64,000 nt of DNA from Pseudomonas fluorescens (lineage in GTDB: Bacteria; Pseudomonadota; Gammaproteobacteria; Pseudomonadales; Pseudomonadaceae): assembly GCF_002837185.1 (NCBI RefSeq), contig NZ_KZ477995.1:62001-126000 (forward strand), given 5' to 3'. Both the position numbers and the translations under genes were made by a program. Below, in pieces: positions 55,182-64,000 of this stretch; positions within the stretch are counted from its first letter, which is position 1; every line of letters begins with the position of its first letter. The notes beneath the pieces are model-generated. The model was given only the letters and a program-made list of their open reading frames with translations, searched no databases and was not told the origin of the DNA.

Positions 55182-56441
55182 ATGACCACGCAACCGCTGC
55201 CTGCCAGCAGCTGGCTGAACGCACCTGCCCATTACGCCTGGCTCGCGGCCGAAGGCCAGCGCCTTTTGACCTTTGCCAAGGCTTCGCGCTTGCCGGACGG
55301 CTTCGGCAATCTGGATGACAAGGGCCAATTGCCGGCCGACGCGCGCGCCGAAACCATGAACACCGCCCGCATGACTCACAGCTTCGCCATGGCCCACGCC
55401 ATGGGTTTGCCTGGCTACGCTGATTGGGTGGCGCACGGTGTGGCGGCCCTGAGCGGCCCGTTGCACGATAGCGAACACGGTGGCTGGTTCGCCGCGCCTG
55501 ATGCCCTTGATGGCAATACCGGCAAGGCCGCTTACCTGCATGCCTTCGTGGCCCTGGCCGCGAGCTCTGCCGTGGTGGCTGGTGTACCCGGCGCGCAAAG
55601 CCTGTTGAACGATGCGGTGCATATCATCGACCAGTTCTTCTGGAGTGAGGAGGAGGGCGCGATGCTCGAATCCTTCGCCCGGGACTGGAGCGGCGTCGAA
55701 GCCTATCGCGGTGCCAACAGCAACATGCACGCCACCGAAGCGTTCCTCGCCCTCGCCGATGTCACGGGCGACACACGCTGGCTGGATCGCGCATTGCGTA
55801 TCGTCGAACGTGTCATCCATGCCCACGCCGCGGGTAACCGCTTCATGGTGATCGAGCACTTCGACGCCCAGTGGAATCCGTTGCTCGGTTACAACGAAGA
55901 CAACCCGGCCGACGGTTTCCGTCCCTATGGCATCACCCCCGGCCATGGCTTCGAATGGGCACGGCTGGTACTGCACCTGGAAGCGGCGCGCGAGCAGGCC
56001 GGGTTGGTCACACCGGACTGGTTGGTGACCGATGCCCAAGGGCTGTTTGCCAGTGCCTGTGACTATGCCTGGGCCGTGGATGGCGCGCCGGGCATTGTCT
56101 ACACCCTGGACTGGAACCAGCGCCCGGTTGTCCGCGAACGCCTGCACTGGACCCATGCCGAAGCTAGCGCCGCTGCCCAGGCGCTGCTCAAGCGCACCGG
56201 CCAGTTGCATTACGAAACCTGGTATCGGCGGTTCTGGGAGTTCTGCGAAACCCACTTCATCGACCGACGCCACGGCAGTTGGCACCACGAACTCAGCCCG
56301 CATAACCAACCCAGCAACAGGATCTGGGGTGGCAAGCCGGACCTGTACCATGCGTGGCAAGCCGTGTTGCTGCCTGCGTTACCCTTGGCACCCAGCCTGG
56401 CCAGCGCATTGGGCAGCGGACGTTATGTCACCAGCTGGTGA
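55182..56441 (+). CDS. AGE-family sugar epimerase/isomerase (mannose isomerase-like)
   Basis: 419 residues from MTTQPLPASSWLNAPAHYAW. (Alpha/alpha)6-barrel family of N-acylglucosamine 2-epimerases and YihS-type aldose-ketose isomerases; conserved His residues occur in NSNMHATEAFLALADVTGD, HFDAQWNPLLGYNEDNPADG, TPGHGFEWARL and SWHHELSPHNQP. It likely converts mannose to fructose, or a related reaction, supplying sugar catabolism. It shares its promoter architecture with gltB, supporting co-induction with glucose uptake. The exact sugar is uncertain. Confidence 0.85.
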   Translation: MTTQPLPASSWLNAPAHYAWLAAEGQRLLTFAKASRLPDGFGNLDDKGQLPADARAETMNTARMTHSFAMAHAMGLPGYADWVAHGVAALSGPLHDSEHGGWFAAPDALDGNTGKAAYLHAFVALAASSAVVAGVPGAQSLLNDAVHIIDQFFWSEEEGAMLESFARDWSGVEAYRGANSNMHATEAFLALADVTGDTRWLDRALRIVERVIHAHAAGNRFMVIEHFDAQWNPLLGYNEDNPADGFRPYGITPGHGFEWARLVLHLEAAREQAGLVTPDWLVTDAQGLFASACDYAWAVDGAPGIVYTLDWNQRPVVRERLHWTHAEASAAAQALLKRTGQLHYETWYRRFWEFCETHFIDRRHGSWHHELSPHNQPSNRIWGGKPDLYHAWQAVLLPALPLAPSLASALGSGRYVTSW

Positions 56442-56493
56442 CATTTGTGCGTCCCTTTGTTACCTGCGTCGGGAAAATCCCTGTTTAAACTCC
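56437..56493 (+). promoter_or_regulatory. Promoter/operator of the glt operon, overlapping the AGE stop codon
   Basis: Second copy of the 57-bp segment. It begins in the last codon of the AGE gene. -35 CTGCGT and -10 TAAACT are 16 bp apart; the dyad GGTGACA / TGTTACC has one mismatch. Candidate binding proteins are the glucose regulators GltR or HexR, neither proven. Confidence 0.75.
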
Positions 56494-56545
56494 GTGCAGC
56501 GCAAGCTCTAGACTTGCATGCATAACAACAAGAAAAGGTACTCAG

Positions 56546-57832
56546 ATGAACGCGATTAATCGCCTCGCCGTTGCTATTTCCATTGCCTCGTTGTTTCCCC
56601 TCAGTGCATTTGCCGCCGACTCCAAAGGTACGGTTGAAGTGGTGCATTGGTGGACCTCGGGCGGTGAAAAAGCGGCTGTGGATGTGCTGAAGGCCCAAGT
56701 TGAGAAAGACGGCTTCACCTGGAAAGACGGTGCGGTCGCAGGTGGCGGTGGCGCCACTGCCATGACCGTACTGAAAAGCCGCGCGGTTGCCGGCAATCCG
56801 CCAGGTGTTGCCCAGATCAAAGGCCCCGACATCCAGGAATGGGCGTCCACCGGCCTGCTCGACACCGACGTGCTCAAAGACGTCGCCAAAGAAGAAAAAT
56901 GGGACTCCCTGCTCGACAAGAAAGTCTCCGACACCGTGAAGTACGACGGTGACTACGTTGCCGTTCCGGTCAACATCCACCGCGTGAACTGGCTGTGGAT
57001 CAACCCGGAAGTCTTCAAGAAAGCCGGCATCACCAAGAACCCGACCACCCTCGAAGAATTCTATGCCGCCGGCGACAAGCTGAAAGCGGCGGGTTTCATC
57101 GCGCTCGCTCACGGCGGCCAGCCTTGGCAGGACAGCACCGTGTTCGAAGCGGTGGTGCTTTCGGTGATGGGGGCCGATGGCTACAAGAAAGCCCTGGTCG
57201 ACCTGGATAACGCTGCGCTGACCGGCCCGGAAATGGTCAAGTCGCTGACTGAGCTGAAAAAGGTCGCGACCTATATGGACGTTGACGGCAAAGGTCAGGA
57301 CTGGAACCTGGAGGCCGGTAAAGTCATCAACGGCAAGGCCGGCATGCAGATCATGGGTGACTGGGCCAAGTCCGAATGGACCGCCGCCAAGAAAGTCGCT
57401 GGCAAGGACTACGAATGCGTAGCCTTCCCGGGCACCGACAAGGCCTTCACCTACAACATCGACTCCCTGGCGGTGTTCAAGCAGAAAGACAAAGGCACCG
57501 CTGCCGGTCAGCAGGACATTGCCAAGGTCGTGCTGGGTGAAAACTTCCAGAAAGTCTTCAGCATCAACAAGGGCTCGATCCCGGTTCGTACCGACATGCT
57601 CAATGAAATGGACAAGCTCGGCTTCGACTCCTGCGCCCAGACCGCCGCCAAGGACTTCCTGGCCGACGCCAAGACCGGTGGCCTGCAGCCAAGCATGGCG
57701 CACAACATGGCCACCACCCTGGCGGTGCAAGGTGCGTTCTTTGACGTGGTGACCAACTACATCAACGACCCGAAAGCCGACCCGGCCGACACCGCCAAGA
57801 AGTTGGGCGCTGCGATCAAATCGGCCAAATAA
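56546..57832 (+). CDS. gltB: Glucose ABC transporter substrate-binding protein
   Basis: 428 residues with a signal peptide ([20 protein letters not shown], cleaved after AFA near residue 23). Family 1 sugar-binding protein: [19 protein letters not shown] at the N-terminus and conserved tryptophans ([11 protein letters not shown]). It delivers glucose, and possibly mannose, to the GltFGK transporter. The gene order gltB-gltF-gltG-gltK-oprB matches PA3190-PA3186. The stop codon TAA is part of the first unit of a heptamer array. Confidence 0.92.
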   Translation: MNAINRLAVAISIASLFPLSAFAADSKGTVEVVHWWTSGGEKAAVDVLKAQVEKDGFTWKDGAVAGGGGATAMTVLKSRAVAGNPPGVAQIKGPDIQEWASTGLLDTDVLKDVAKEEKWDSLLDKKVSDTVKYDGDYVAVPVNIHRVNWLWINPEVFKKAGITKNPTTLEEFYAAGDKLKAAGFIALAHGGQPWQDSTVFEAVVLSVMGADGYKKALVDLDNAALTGPEMVKSLTELKKVATYMDVDGKGQDWNLEAGKVINGKAGMQIMGDWAKSEWTAAKKVAGKDYECVAFPGTDKAFTYNIDSLAVFKQKDKGTAAGQQDIAKVVLGENFQKVFSINKGSIPVRTDMLNEMDKLGFDSCAQTAAKDFLADAKTGGLQPSMAHNMATTLAVQGAFFDVVTNYINDPKADPADTAKKLGAAIKSAK

Positions 57833-57927
57833 GCTGCAAGCTACAAGCTGCAAGCTGCAAGCTACAAGCTACAAGCTACAAGCTGCAAGCGGGCGCGGTT
57901 GTCTTGACGCTTGCAGCTTGCAGCTGC
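57831..57927. repeat. Heptamer tandem repeat with inverted partner between gltB and gltF
   Basis: Eight units (AAGCTGC or AAGCTAC) at 57831-57886 begin in the gltB stop codon; the inverted arm GCTTGCAGCTTGCAGCTGCC follows near 57909-57928. It fills most of the 120 bp between binding-protein and permease genes. Confidence 0.88.
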
Positions 57928-57952
57928 CCTCAGTCTTTTATTGGATTTTCCC

Positions 57953-58861
57953 ATGAGTTCTGTTGCTGTGTTCAGCAAGGCCTCGCCGTTCGATGCACTG
58001 CAGCGCTGGCTCCCCAAACTGGTGCTGGCGCCGAGCATGTTCATCGTGCTGGTGGGCTTTTACGGCTACATCCTGTGGACGTTCGTGCTGTCGTTCACCA
58101 CCTCCACGTTCCTGCCCAGCTACAAGTGGGCGGGCCTGGCTCAATACGAACGGTTGTTCGACAACGACCGTTGGTGGGTGGCGAGCAAGAACCTGGCAAT
58201 GTTCGGCGGCATGTTCATCGGTATCACCTTGGTGATCGGCGTGACGCTGGCGATTTTCCTCGACCAGAAAATCCGCCGCGAAGGTTTCATTCGCACGATC
58301 TACCTGTACCCGATGGCGCTCTCGATGATCGTCACCGGTACCGCGTGGAAATGGCTGCTCAACCCGGGCATGGGCCTGGACAAATTATTGCGCGACTGGG
58401 GCTGGGAAGGCTTCCGTCTCGACTGGCTGATCGACCCCGACCGCGTGGTGTACTGCCTGGTGATCGCCGCTGTGTGGCAAGCCTCGGGCTTTATCATGGC
58501 GATGTTCCTCGCCGGCTTGCGCGGTGTTGATCAATCGATCATCCGCGCCGCACAGATCGACGGCGCGAGCCTGCCGCGCATCTACTGGAGCGTGGTGCTG
58601 CCAAGCCTGCGCCCGGTGTTCTTCAGTGCGGTGATGATCCTGGCGCACATTGCGATCAAGAGCTTCGACCTGGTGGCGGCGATGACGGCCGGCGGCCCGG
58701 GCTATTCGTCCGACCTGCCCGCAATGTTCATGTACTCGTTCACCTTCAGTCGCGGCCAGATGGGCATGGGCTCGGCCAGTGCAATCCTGATGCTCGGTGC
58801 GATCCTCGCGATCATTGTGCCGTACCTGTATTCCGAGCTGAGGACCAAGCGTAATGACTAG
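57953..58861 (+). CDS. gltF: Glucose ABC transporter permease GltF
   Basis: 302 residues, MalF-type permease with six helices; the EAA loop is QIDGASLPRIYWSVVLPSLRP region. The start MSSVAVFSKASPFDALQRWL at 57953 avoids the repeat; an in-frame start at 57911 lies in the heptamer hairpin. Its 3' end overlaps gltG by 8 nt. Confidence 0.92.
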   Translation: MSSVAVFSKASPFDALQRWLPKLVLAPSMFIVLVGFYGYILWTFVLSFTTSTFLPSYKWAGLAQYERLFDNDRWWVASKNLAMFGGMFIGITLVIGVTLAIFLDQKIRREGFIRTIYLYPMALSMIVTGTAWKWLLNPGMGLDKLLRDWGWEGFRLDWLIDPDRVVYCLVIAAVWQASGFIMAMFLAGLRGVDQSIIRAAQIDGASLPRIYWSVVLPSLRPVFFSAVMILAHIAIKSFDLVAAMTAGGPGYSSDLPAMFMYSFTFSRGQMGMGSASAILMLGAILAIIVPYLYSELRTKRND

Positions 58862-59699
58862 TCTCGCCGCTAAACCTGCCATCAGCCTGAGTCGTATCGC
58901 GATCTACGCGGTGCTGATCCTCGCGGTGCTGCTGTACCTGGTGCCGCTGGTGGTGATGCTGCTCACCAGTTTCAAAACCCCGGAAGACATCAGCACCGGC
59001 AACCTGCTGAGCTGGCCGACCGTGGTCAGCGGCATCGGCTGGGTCAAGGCCTGGGACACCGTGGACGGCTACTTCTGGAACTCGATCAAGATCACCGTGC
59101 CGGCTGTACTGATCTCCACGGCCATCGGCGCGTTGAACGGCTACGTGCTGTCGTTCTGGCGCTTCCGTGGTTCGCAGCTGTTCTTCGGCCTGCTGCTGTT
59201 CGGCTGCTTCCTGCCGTTCCAGACGGTGCTGCTGCCGGCCTCGTTTACCCTCGGCAAGATGGGCCTGGCCAGTACCACCACCGGCCTCGTATTTGTGCAT
59301 GTGGTCTACGGCCTGGCGTTCACCACACTGTTCTTCCGTAACTACTACGTGAGCATTCCGGATGCGCTGATCAAGGCGGCCCGCCTGGACGGCGCCGGGT
59401 TCTTCACCATCTTCCGTCAGATCATTCTGCCGATGTCGACGCCGATCATCATGGTCTGCCTGATCTGGCAGTTCACCCAGATCTGGAACGACTTCCTGTT
59501 CGGTGTGGTGTTCTCCAGCGGCGACTCCCAGCCCATCACGGTGGCGCTGAACAACCTGGTCAACACCAGCACCGGGGCCAAGGAATATAACGTGGATATG
59601 GCGGCGGCGATGATCGCCGGCCTGCCGACCCTGCTGGTCTATGTGATCGCAGGCAAGTATTTCGTGCGCGGCCTCACGGCCGGCGCGGTCAAGGGGTAA
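58854..59699 (+). CDS. gltG: Glucose ABC transporter permease GltG
   Basis: 281 residues, MalG-type permease with six helices; the EAA motif region is KAARLDGAGFFTIFRQIILP. It partners GltF. The ATG overlaps the end of gltF by 8 nt, and gltK starts 2 nt after its stop. Confidence 0.93.
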   Translation: MTSLAAKPAISLSRIAIYAVLILAVLLYLVPLVVMLLTSFKTPEDISTGNLLSWPTVVSGIGWVKAWDTVDGYFWNSIKITVPAVLISTAIGALNGYVLSFWRFRGSQLFFGLLLFGCFLPFQTVLLPASFTLGKMGLASTTTGLVFVHVVYGLAFTTLFFRNYYVSIPDALIKAARLDGAGFFTIFRQIILPMSTPIIMVCLIWQFTQIWNDFLFGVVFSSGDSQPITVALNNLVNTSTGAKEYNVDMAAAMIAGLPTLLVYVIAGKYFVRGLTAGAVKG

Positions 59700-59701
59700 T
59701 C

Positions 59702-60862
59702 ATGGCTACGCTTGAACTTCGCAATGTAAACAAGACCTATGGCGCCGGCCTGCCCGACACCTTGAAGAACATCGAACTGTCGATCAAGGAAGGCGAGTTC
59801 CTGATCCTGGTCGGCCCTTCGGGTTGCGGCAAGTCCACCTTGATGAACTGCATCGCCGGCCTTGAGACCATCTCCGGCGGCGCGATCATGATCGGTGATC
59901 AGGATGTGAGCGGCATGAGCCCCAAGGACCGTGACATCGCCATGGTGTTCCAGTCCTACGCGCTGTACCCGACCATGAGCGTGCGCGAGAACATCGAGTT
60001 CGGCCTGAAGATTCGCAAGATGCCCCAGGCTGACATCGACGCCGAAGTGGCGCGCGTGGCCAAGCTGCTGCAGATCGAGCACCTGCTCAACCGCAAGCCT
60101 GGCCAGCTGTCCGGCGGCCAGCAACAGCGCGTGGCCATGGGCCGGGCGCTGGCGCGTCGGCCGAAGATCTACCTGTTCGACGAGCCGCTGTCGAACCTCG
60201 ACGCCAAGCTGCGCGTCGAGATGCGCACCGAAATGAAGCTGATGCACCAGCGCCTGAAAACCACCACCGTCTACGTGACCCACGACCAGATCGAAGCGAT
60301 GACCCTGGGCGACAAAGTGGCGGTGATGAAGGACGGGATCATCCAGCAATTCGGCACGCCGAAAGAAATTTACAACGACCCTGCCAACCTATTTGTGGCA
60401 AGCTTTATCGGTTCACCACCGATGAACTTCGTTCCCATGCGCCTAAAACGCCAGGACGGTGGTCTGGTGGCAGTGCTCGACAGCGGCCAGGCCCGTTGCG
60501 AGTTGGCGCTGGGCATGAACGACGCAGGTCTGGAAGACCGCGATGTGATCCTGGGCCTGCGGCCGGAGCAGATCGTGCTGGCGGCGGGCGAGGGCAACGG
60601 CGCGTCGAGCATTCGTGCCGAAGTCCAGGTGACCGAGCCGACCGGCCCGGACACCCTGGTGTTCGTGCAGCTCAACGACACCAAGGTCTGCTGCCGTTTG
60701 GCGCCGGACGTGGCACCGCAGGTAGGCGAGACCCTGACCCTGCAATTCGACCCGGCCAAGGTGTTGCTGTTCGACGCCAAGACCGGTGAGCGATTGGGCA
60801 CCGCCGCTGCATCGCCGGCACAGGGGCATGCCGGCAACGTAACCCGCTTCAAGGGCCGTTAA
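59702..60862 (+). CDS. gltK: Glucose ABC transporter ATPase GltK (MsmK/UgpC type)
   Basis: 386 residues. Walker [10 protein letters not shown], signature LSGGQQQR, Walker [13 protein letters not shown], and the switch His in [11 protein letters not shown]. The C-terminal TOBE-type domain (from about 240) is the regulatory part of MalK-like proteins. It powers GltFG. oprB follows after 85 bp. Confidence 0.94.
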   Translation: MATLELRNVNKTYGAGLPDTLKNIELSIKEGEFLILVGPSGCGKSTLMNCIAGLETISGGAIMIGDQDVSGMSPKDRDIAMVFQSYALYPTMSVRENIEFGLKIRKMPQADIDAEVARVAKLLQIEHLLNRKPGQLSGGQQQRVAMGRALARRPKIYLFDEPLSNLDAKLRVEMRTEMKLMHQRLKTTTVYVTHDQIEAMTLGDKVAVMKDGIIQQFGTPKEIYNDPANLFVASFIGSPPMNFVPMRLKRQDGGLVAVLDSGQARCELALGMNDAGLEDRDVILGLRPEQIVLAAGEGNGASSIRAEVQVTEPTGPDTLVFVQLNDTKVCCRLAPDVAPQVGETLTLQFDPAKVLLFDAKTGERLGTAAASPAQGHAGNVTRFKGR

Positions 60863-60947
60863 GCAACATAACTGATTGTTTTAATTAAAAAATGTAACCC
60901 GCGTTAGATAAAAACAGTTTAATAACAATAAAGACGAGGATGTAGGG

Positions 60948-62294
60948 ATGAAAAAGCAACACAACAACACTCGGCTGTTCTGCCAACTGTCAGCAGCAGC
61001 AGCCCTTGTATTGTCCGCCAATGCGATGGCGGCCGATGCGTTCAGCGCCGATTCCAAGTGGATGACCGGCGATTGGGGCGGCGAGCGTACCAAGCTGATC
61101 GAGCAAGGTATCGACATCAAGGCCGATTACGTAGGGGAAATGGGCTACAACGCCCACGGTGGCTACAACGACGACAAGACCGGTCGTTACTCCGACCAGT
61201 TCGGTCTGGGCGTGGCACTGGACCTGCAAAAGCTGTGGGGCTGGGATAACACCCAGGCCAAGATCCAGTTTACCAACCGTAATGGCCAGAACATCTCCAA
61301 TGACCGTATTGGCGACCCGCGTGCCGGCACCTTGAGCTCGTCGCAGGAAGTGTATGGCCGTGGCCACATGGTGCGCCTGACCCAGTTCTGGGTTCAGCAC
61401 CAGATGTTCGACAACAAACTCGACGTGAAACTCGGCTACTTCGGTGAAGGCGAAGACTTCAACACCTTCCCGTGCGACTTCCAGAACCTGTCGTTCTGTG
61501 GCTCCCAGGTCGGTAACTACGTAAACACCTGGTACAACTGGCCGGTCGCCCAGGCCGCCATCCGCGTGAAGTACAACATCACGCCTGAGCTGTATGCGCA
61601 AATCGGCGCCTATAACCAGAACCCGTCGCAACTGGAGCACGGCAACGGCTTCAAACTCAGCGGCAGTGGTACCAAAGGCACCGTGATTCCGGTGGAATTG
61701 GTCTGGTCGCCGAAGGTCAACAACCTGCCGGGCGAATACCGCGTGGGTTACTACAAAAGCGCGGCCGATGCTCCGGATGTACGTGAAGACGTCAACGGCA
61801 ACGATGCGGTCCTCACTGGCGCAAACTTGCGTACCCGCAGCAGCAAAAAAGGCTACTGGTTCGTTGCCCAACAGCAACTCACCACCCACAACGGCGACGC
61901 TTCGCGCGGCTTGAACATCGCGGCCAACGCGACCTTCCACGACAAGGAAACCAACCTGGTCGACAACTACCAGTCGTTGATGCTGGTGTACAAGGGCCCA
62001 TTCGACGCGCGTCCAAAAGATGACGTCGGCATTGGCGTCGCTCGCCTGCACGTCAACGATGACGTGAAGAAGAACTCGCAGCTGCTCAATGCCGCCAATG
62101 GCATCAGCGACTACGACAATCCGCTGTACACGCCGATTCGCGAGACCGAGTACAACGTCGAACTGAACTACGGTTTCCACGTCACCAACTGGCTGACCGT
62201 GCGTCCTAACCTGCAATACGTTGTCCAGCCAGGTGGCGTGGACAAAGTCGACAACGCGCTGGTAGCGGGCCTGAAGATTCAGTCTACGTTCTAA
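60948..62294 (+). CDS. oprB: Carbohydrate-selective outer-membrane porin OprB
   Basis: 448 residues with a signal peptide ending AMA near residue 28. OprB-type N-terminus DSKWMTGDWGGERTKLIEQG, then a 16-strand barrel pattern ending in Phe (KIQSTF). It lets glucose and similar sugars cross the outer membrane and works with gltBFGK. An 85-bp AT-rich gap after gltK may hold an extra promoter. A terminator follows. Confidence 0.93.
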   Translation: MKKQHNNTRLFCQLSAAAALVLSANAMAADAFSADSKWMTGDWGGERTKLIEQGIDIKADYVGEMGYNAHGGYNDDKTGRYSDQFGLGVALDLQKLWGWDNTQAKIQFTNRNGQNISNDRIGDPRAGTLSSSQEVYGRGHMVRLTQFWVQHQMFDNKLDVKLGYFGEGEDFNTFPCDFQNLSFCGSQVGNYVNTWYNWPVAQAAIRVKYNITPELYAQIGAYNQNPSQLEHGNGFKLSGSGTKGTVIPVELVWSPKVNNLPGEYRVGYYKSAADAPDVREDVNGNDAVLTGANLRTRSSKKGYWFVAQQQLTTHNGDASRGLNIAANATFHDKETNLVDNYQSLMLVYKGPFDARPKDDVGIGVARLHVNDDVKKNSQLLNAANGISDYDNPLYTPIRETEYNVELNYGFHVTNWLTVRPNLQYVVQPGGVDKVDNALVAGLKIQSTF

Positions 62295-62332
62295 CGCTGT
62301 TGCGATAAGCTCCTTCTCTCTGTGCGCATTTT

Positions 62333-62362
62333 GCGGGTAGCCATGGCTATCCGCTTTTTTTT
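62333..62362 (+). terminator. Terminator of oprB
   Basis: GCGGGTAGCC-AT-GGCTATCCGC (one G-T pair) followed by T8. Confidence 0.88.
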
Positions 62363-62394
62363 GAGTGGCACCGTGATATTCAGGACCTGTGCAC

Positions 62395-63240
62395 ATGCAT
62401 GAGCAACCGCTGCAACGCTTTTTCAAGTCCCTGCGCGAGCGTCCGGTGTTCGCCTGGGAGCGCTTTCAGATGCGCGATGTGTTGGTGATCGACCACCCGC
62501 TGTGCCAGGCGGTATTCAGTCGCCAAGGCGCGCAATTGCTGCACTTTCAGCCCACCGGCCAGAAACCCTGGCTGTGGTGTGCGGCCAAATGGCCGCAAGT
62601 CGGCGCGATCCGCGGCGGCGTGCCGGTATGCTGGCCCTGGTATGGCCGTCACCCCAGCGAAAACGCATGGCCGTCCCACGGCTGGGCGCGCTTGATCGAC
62701 TGGAAACTGCTCGACAGCAGTACCGATGACGAGGGCGTGCGTCTGCATTGGCAGTTGCAGTTGTGTGACTGGCAGGTGGACCTGCACGCGCAGTTGGGCG
62801 ACACCCTGGAACTGCGCCTGAGCACTGAGCATCAGGACGAGCTGCCGTGCCAGTTGAGCCATGCGTTGCACGCTTATTGGCGTATCGGTCACGTTGACGA
62901 GGTAGCGCTGTCTGGGCTTGACGGCGCGCAGGGTTATGACCAGCTCAATCGTCAGGTTTGCCAGCAGGAAGGCGAGTTGCGGGTCGATGGTGGATGCCAG
63001 CGGGTGTTCCAGCATGAGGGCGAATTGCAGCTCAAGGACCATGCCTGGCAGCGTGAACTGTGCATCGATACCGGCGACAGCGCCGACACGGTGGTGTGGC
63101 ATCCGGGCAGCCGGCCGTTGCTGGGTGTCAGTTTCAATGAGGCATCGGGGTTTGTGTGTGTGGAGTCGGCGATGGCCGGTGCGAGCCTGGCGCCGGGGGA
63201 GCGCGCGCATTTGAGCTTGCAGGCCAGGGCTGGGGCCTAG
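62395..63240 (+). CDS. D-hexose-6-phosphate mutarotase (YeaD-like aldose 1-epimerase)
   Basis: 281 residues from ATG at 62395 (MHEQPLQRFFKSLRERPVFA) with AGGA 9 nt upstream; GTG at 62389 is also possible. The galactose-mutarotase beta-sandwich shows IRGGVPVCWPWYGRH, a catalytic His in SHALHAYWRIG and the Glu in GFVCVESAMAG. It equilibrates alpha and beta glucose-6-phosphate. In P. aeruginosa it is PA3185, between oprB and hexR, as here. Confidence 0.88.
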   Translation: MHEQPLQRFFKSLRERPVFAWERFQMRDVLVIDHPLCQAVFSRQGAQLLHFQPTGQKPWLWCAAKWPQVGAIRGGVPVCWPWYGRHPSENAWPSHGWARLIDWKLLDSSTDDEGVRLHWQLQLCDWQVDLHAQLGDTLELRLSTEHQDELPCQLSHALHAYWRIGHVDEVALSGLDGAQGYDQLNRQVCQQEGELRVDGGCQRVFQHEGELQLKDHAWQRELCIDTGDSADTVVWHPGSRPLLGVSFNEASGFVCVESAMAGASLAPGERAHLSLQARAGA

Positions 63241-63259
63241 CTGTGTGGCTGATGGCTTC

Positions 63260-63331
63260 ATCGGGGGCAAGCCCCGTCCCACTTTTGAATGGGTTCACAA
63301 ATCAAAATGTGGGAGGGGGCTTGCCCCCGAT
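63260..63331. repeat. REP doublet (outward type)
   Basis: Same outward layout as 26361-26432, in opposite orientation: the spacer (GGGTTCACAAATCAAAA) is its reverse complement. The left arm has one change (CCCCGTCCCAC). Confidence 0.9.
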
Positions 63332-63361
63332 GAGGCCGTTGAAGCCCACACACCTACCGGC

Positions 63362-64000
63362 TTAGTTGAACTCATCCCCCACCGGATACCGGCTGTCATT
63401 CAAGCTCTCTTTGATCTTGCGCAAGTGTGGCTGGAAATCCACGCCACGGCGCAATGTCATGCCGGTCGCCAGCACATCCAGGACCGTCAGCTGAATGATC
63501 CGCGACGTCATCGGCATGTAGATATCGGTGTCTTCCGGCAGCGGAATGTTCAGGCTCACGGTACTGGCCTTGGCCAGCGGTGAGTTCTCGGCCGTCACCC
63601 CCAGCACCGACGCGCCGTTTTCCCGCGCGATACGCGCCACTTCCACCAACTCACGGGTACGCCCGGTGTAGGAAATGATCACGAACAACTCACCGGTGTG
63701 GGCGACCGAGGCGATCATGCGTTGCATCAGCACGTCGGCGTGGGCGGTCACCGCCAGGTTGAAACGGAAAAATTTGTGCAGCGCGTCCATCGCCACCGGC
63801 GCCGAGGCGCCCAGGCCGAAAAAGTGGATCTGCCGCGCCTGGATCAACAAATCCACGGCCTTGCTGATCAGGGCCGGGTCCAGGGCCTGGCAGGCGCTGT
63901 CCAGGGATGCAATGGCGCTGCCAAAGATCTTCTGGGTGTAGGCCTCGGGGTTATCATCGGCTTCCACGGCGCGGCTGACATACGCTGCGCCACTGGCCAG
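63362..64000 (-). CDS. hexR: HexR, RpiR-family regulator of sugar catabolism (N-terminus off window)
   Basis: Partial: the frame is open to the right edge; 212 C-terminal codons are visible. The SIS phosphosugar-binding domain is clear ([53 protein letters not shown]). HexR binds KDPG and represses zwf, edd, gap and related genes. Its N-terminal helix-turn-helix lies beyond base 64000. In P. aeruginosa it is PA3184, next to zwf. Confidence 0.9.
   Translation of the reverse strand: MASGAAYVSRAVEADDNPEAYTQKIFGSAIASLDSACQALDPALISKAVDLLIQARQIHFFGLGASAPVAMDALHKFFRFNLAVTAHADVLMQRMIASVAHTGELFVIISYTGRTRELVEVARIARENGASVLGVTAENSPLAKASTVSLNIPLPEDTDIYMPMTSRIIQLTVLDVLATGMTLRRGVDFQPHLRKIKESLNDSRYPVGDEFN

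Overview
The window looks like a chromosome segment of the Pseudomonas fluorescens group. The grounds are high GC, Pseudomonas-type gene neighbourhoods (gcvHP-sdaA-gcvT with gcsR, arcDABC, the cpxR/cpxP/cpxA trio, bifA-sodB-argO, gltBFGK-oprB-hexR), and eleven copies of the GTGGGAGGGGGC / GCCCCC REP family typical of that group. Almost every gene has a recognisable family. No tRNA, rRNA, CRISPR array, transposase or prophage gene was seen.

Left end (1-8524, minus strand): the regulatory and precursor half of a secondary-metabolite cluster. A LuxR regulator and a LuxI synthase are followed by one tight operon: AurF-type diiron N-oxygenase, glutamine amidotransferase, aminodeoxychorismate synthase, a prephenate dehydrogenase-chorismate mutase fusion, an SHMT-fold enzyme with the active-site layout of the L-threonine transaldolase ObiH, and a ThDP decarboxylase that runs off the left edge. 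Together these would turn chorismate into 4-aminophenylpyruvate, oxidise it to the nitro compound, decarboxylate it to 4-nitrophenylacetaldehyde and condense that with threonine to a beta-hydroxy-nitrohomophenylalanine, as in obafluorin assembly. The NRPS and acyl-donor half should lie left of base 1. A 20-bp lux box sits only in front of luxI.

8.9-26.3 kb: nadA, an RDD membrane protein, a cold-shock protein, the glycine cleavage/serine deaminase operon (gcvH-gcvP-sdaA-gcvT) with its sigma54 activator gcsR and visible operator boxes, then the arginine deiminase operon arcDABC with an ANR-type site and a second, divergent arcD paralogue.

26.4-37.1 kb: a CaiB/BaiF CoA-transferase, the CpxR-CpxP-CpxA envelope-stress system, yciI-yciB, and the plus-strand run RNase AM/trpH-yciO-scpA-scpB-DUF1289-rluB.

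37.2-52.9 kb: a two-gene unit of a 45-residue peptide and an M29-like metallopeptidase (the best candidate for something undescribed), an aromatic amino-acid permease with a structured leader, arfB, an MFS transporter, two tiny genes, an AraC regulator, trkH, an imelysin lipoprotein, bifA, sodB, and argO with an ACT-domain gene and the divergent regulator argP.

53-64 kb: an NAD-dependent epimerase, a coiled-coil membrane protein, and a carbohydrate block: an AGE-family epimerase, the glucose ABC transporter gltBFGK, the porin oprB, a hexose-6-phosphate mutarotase and the partial regulator hexR. The AGE gene and gltB carry the same 57-bp promoter/operator segment.
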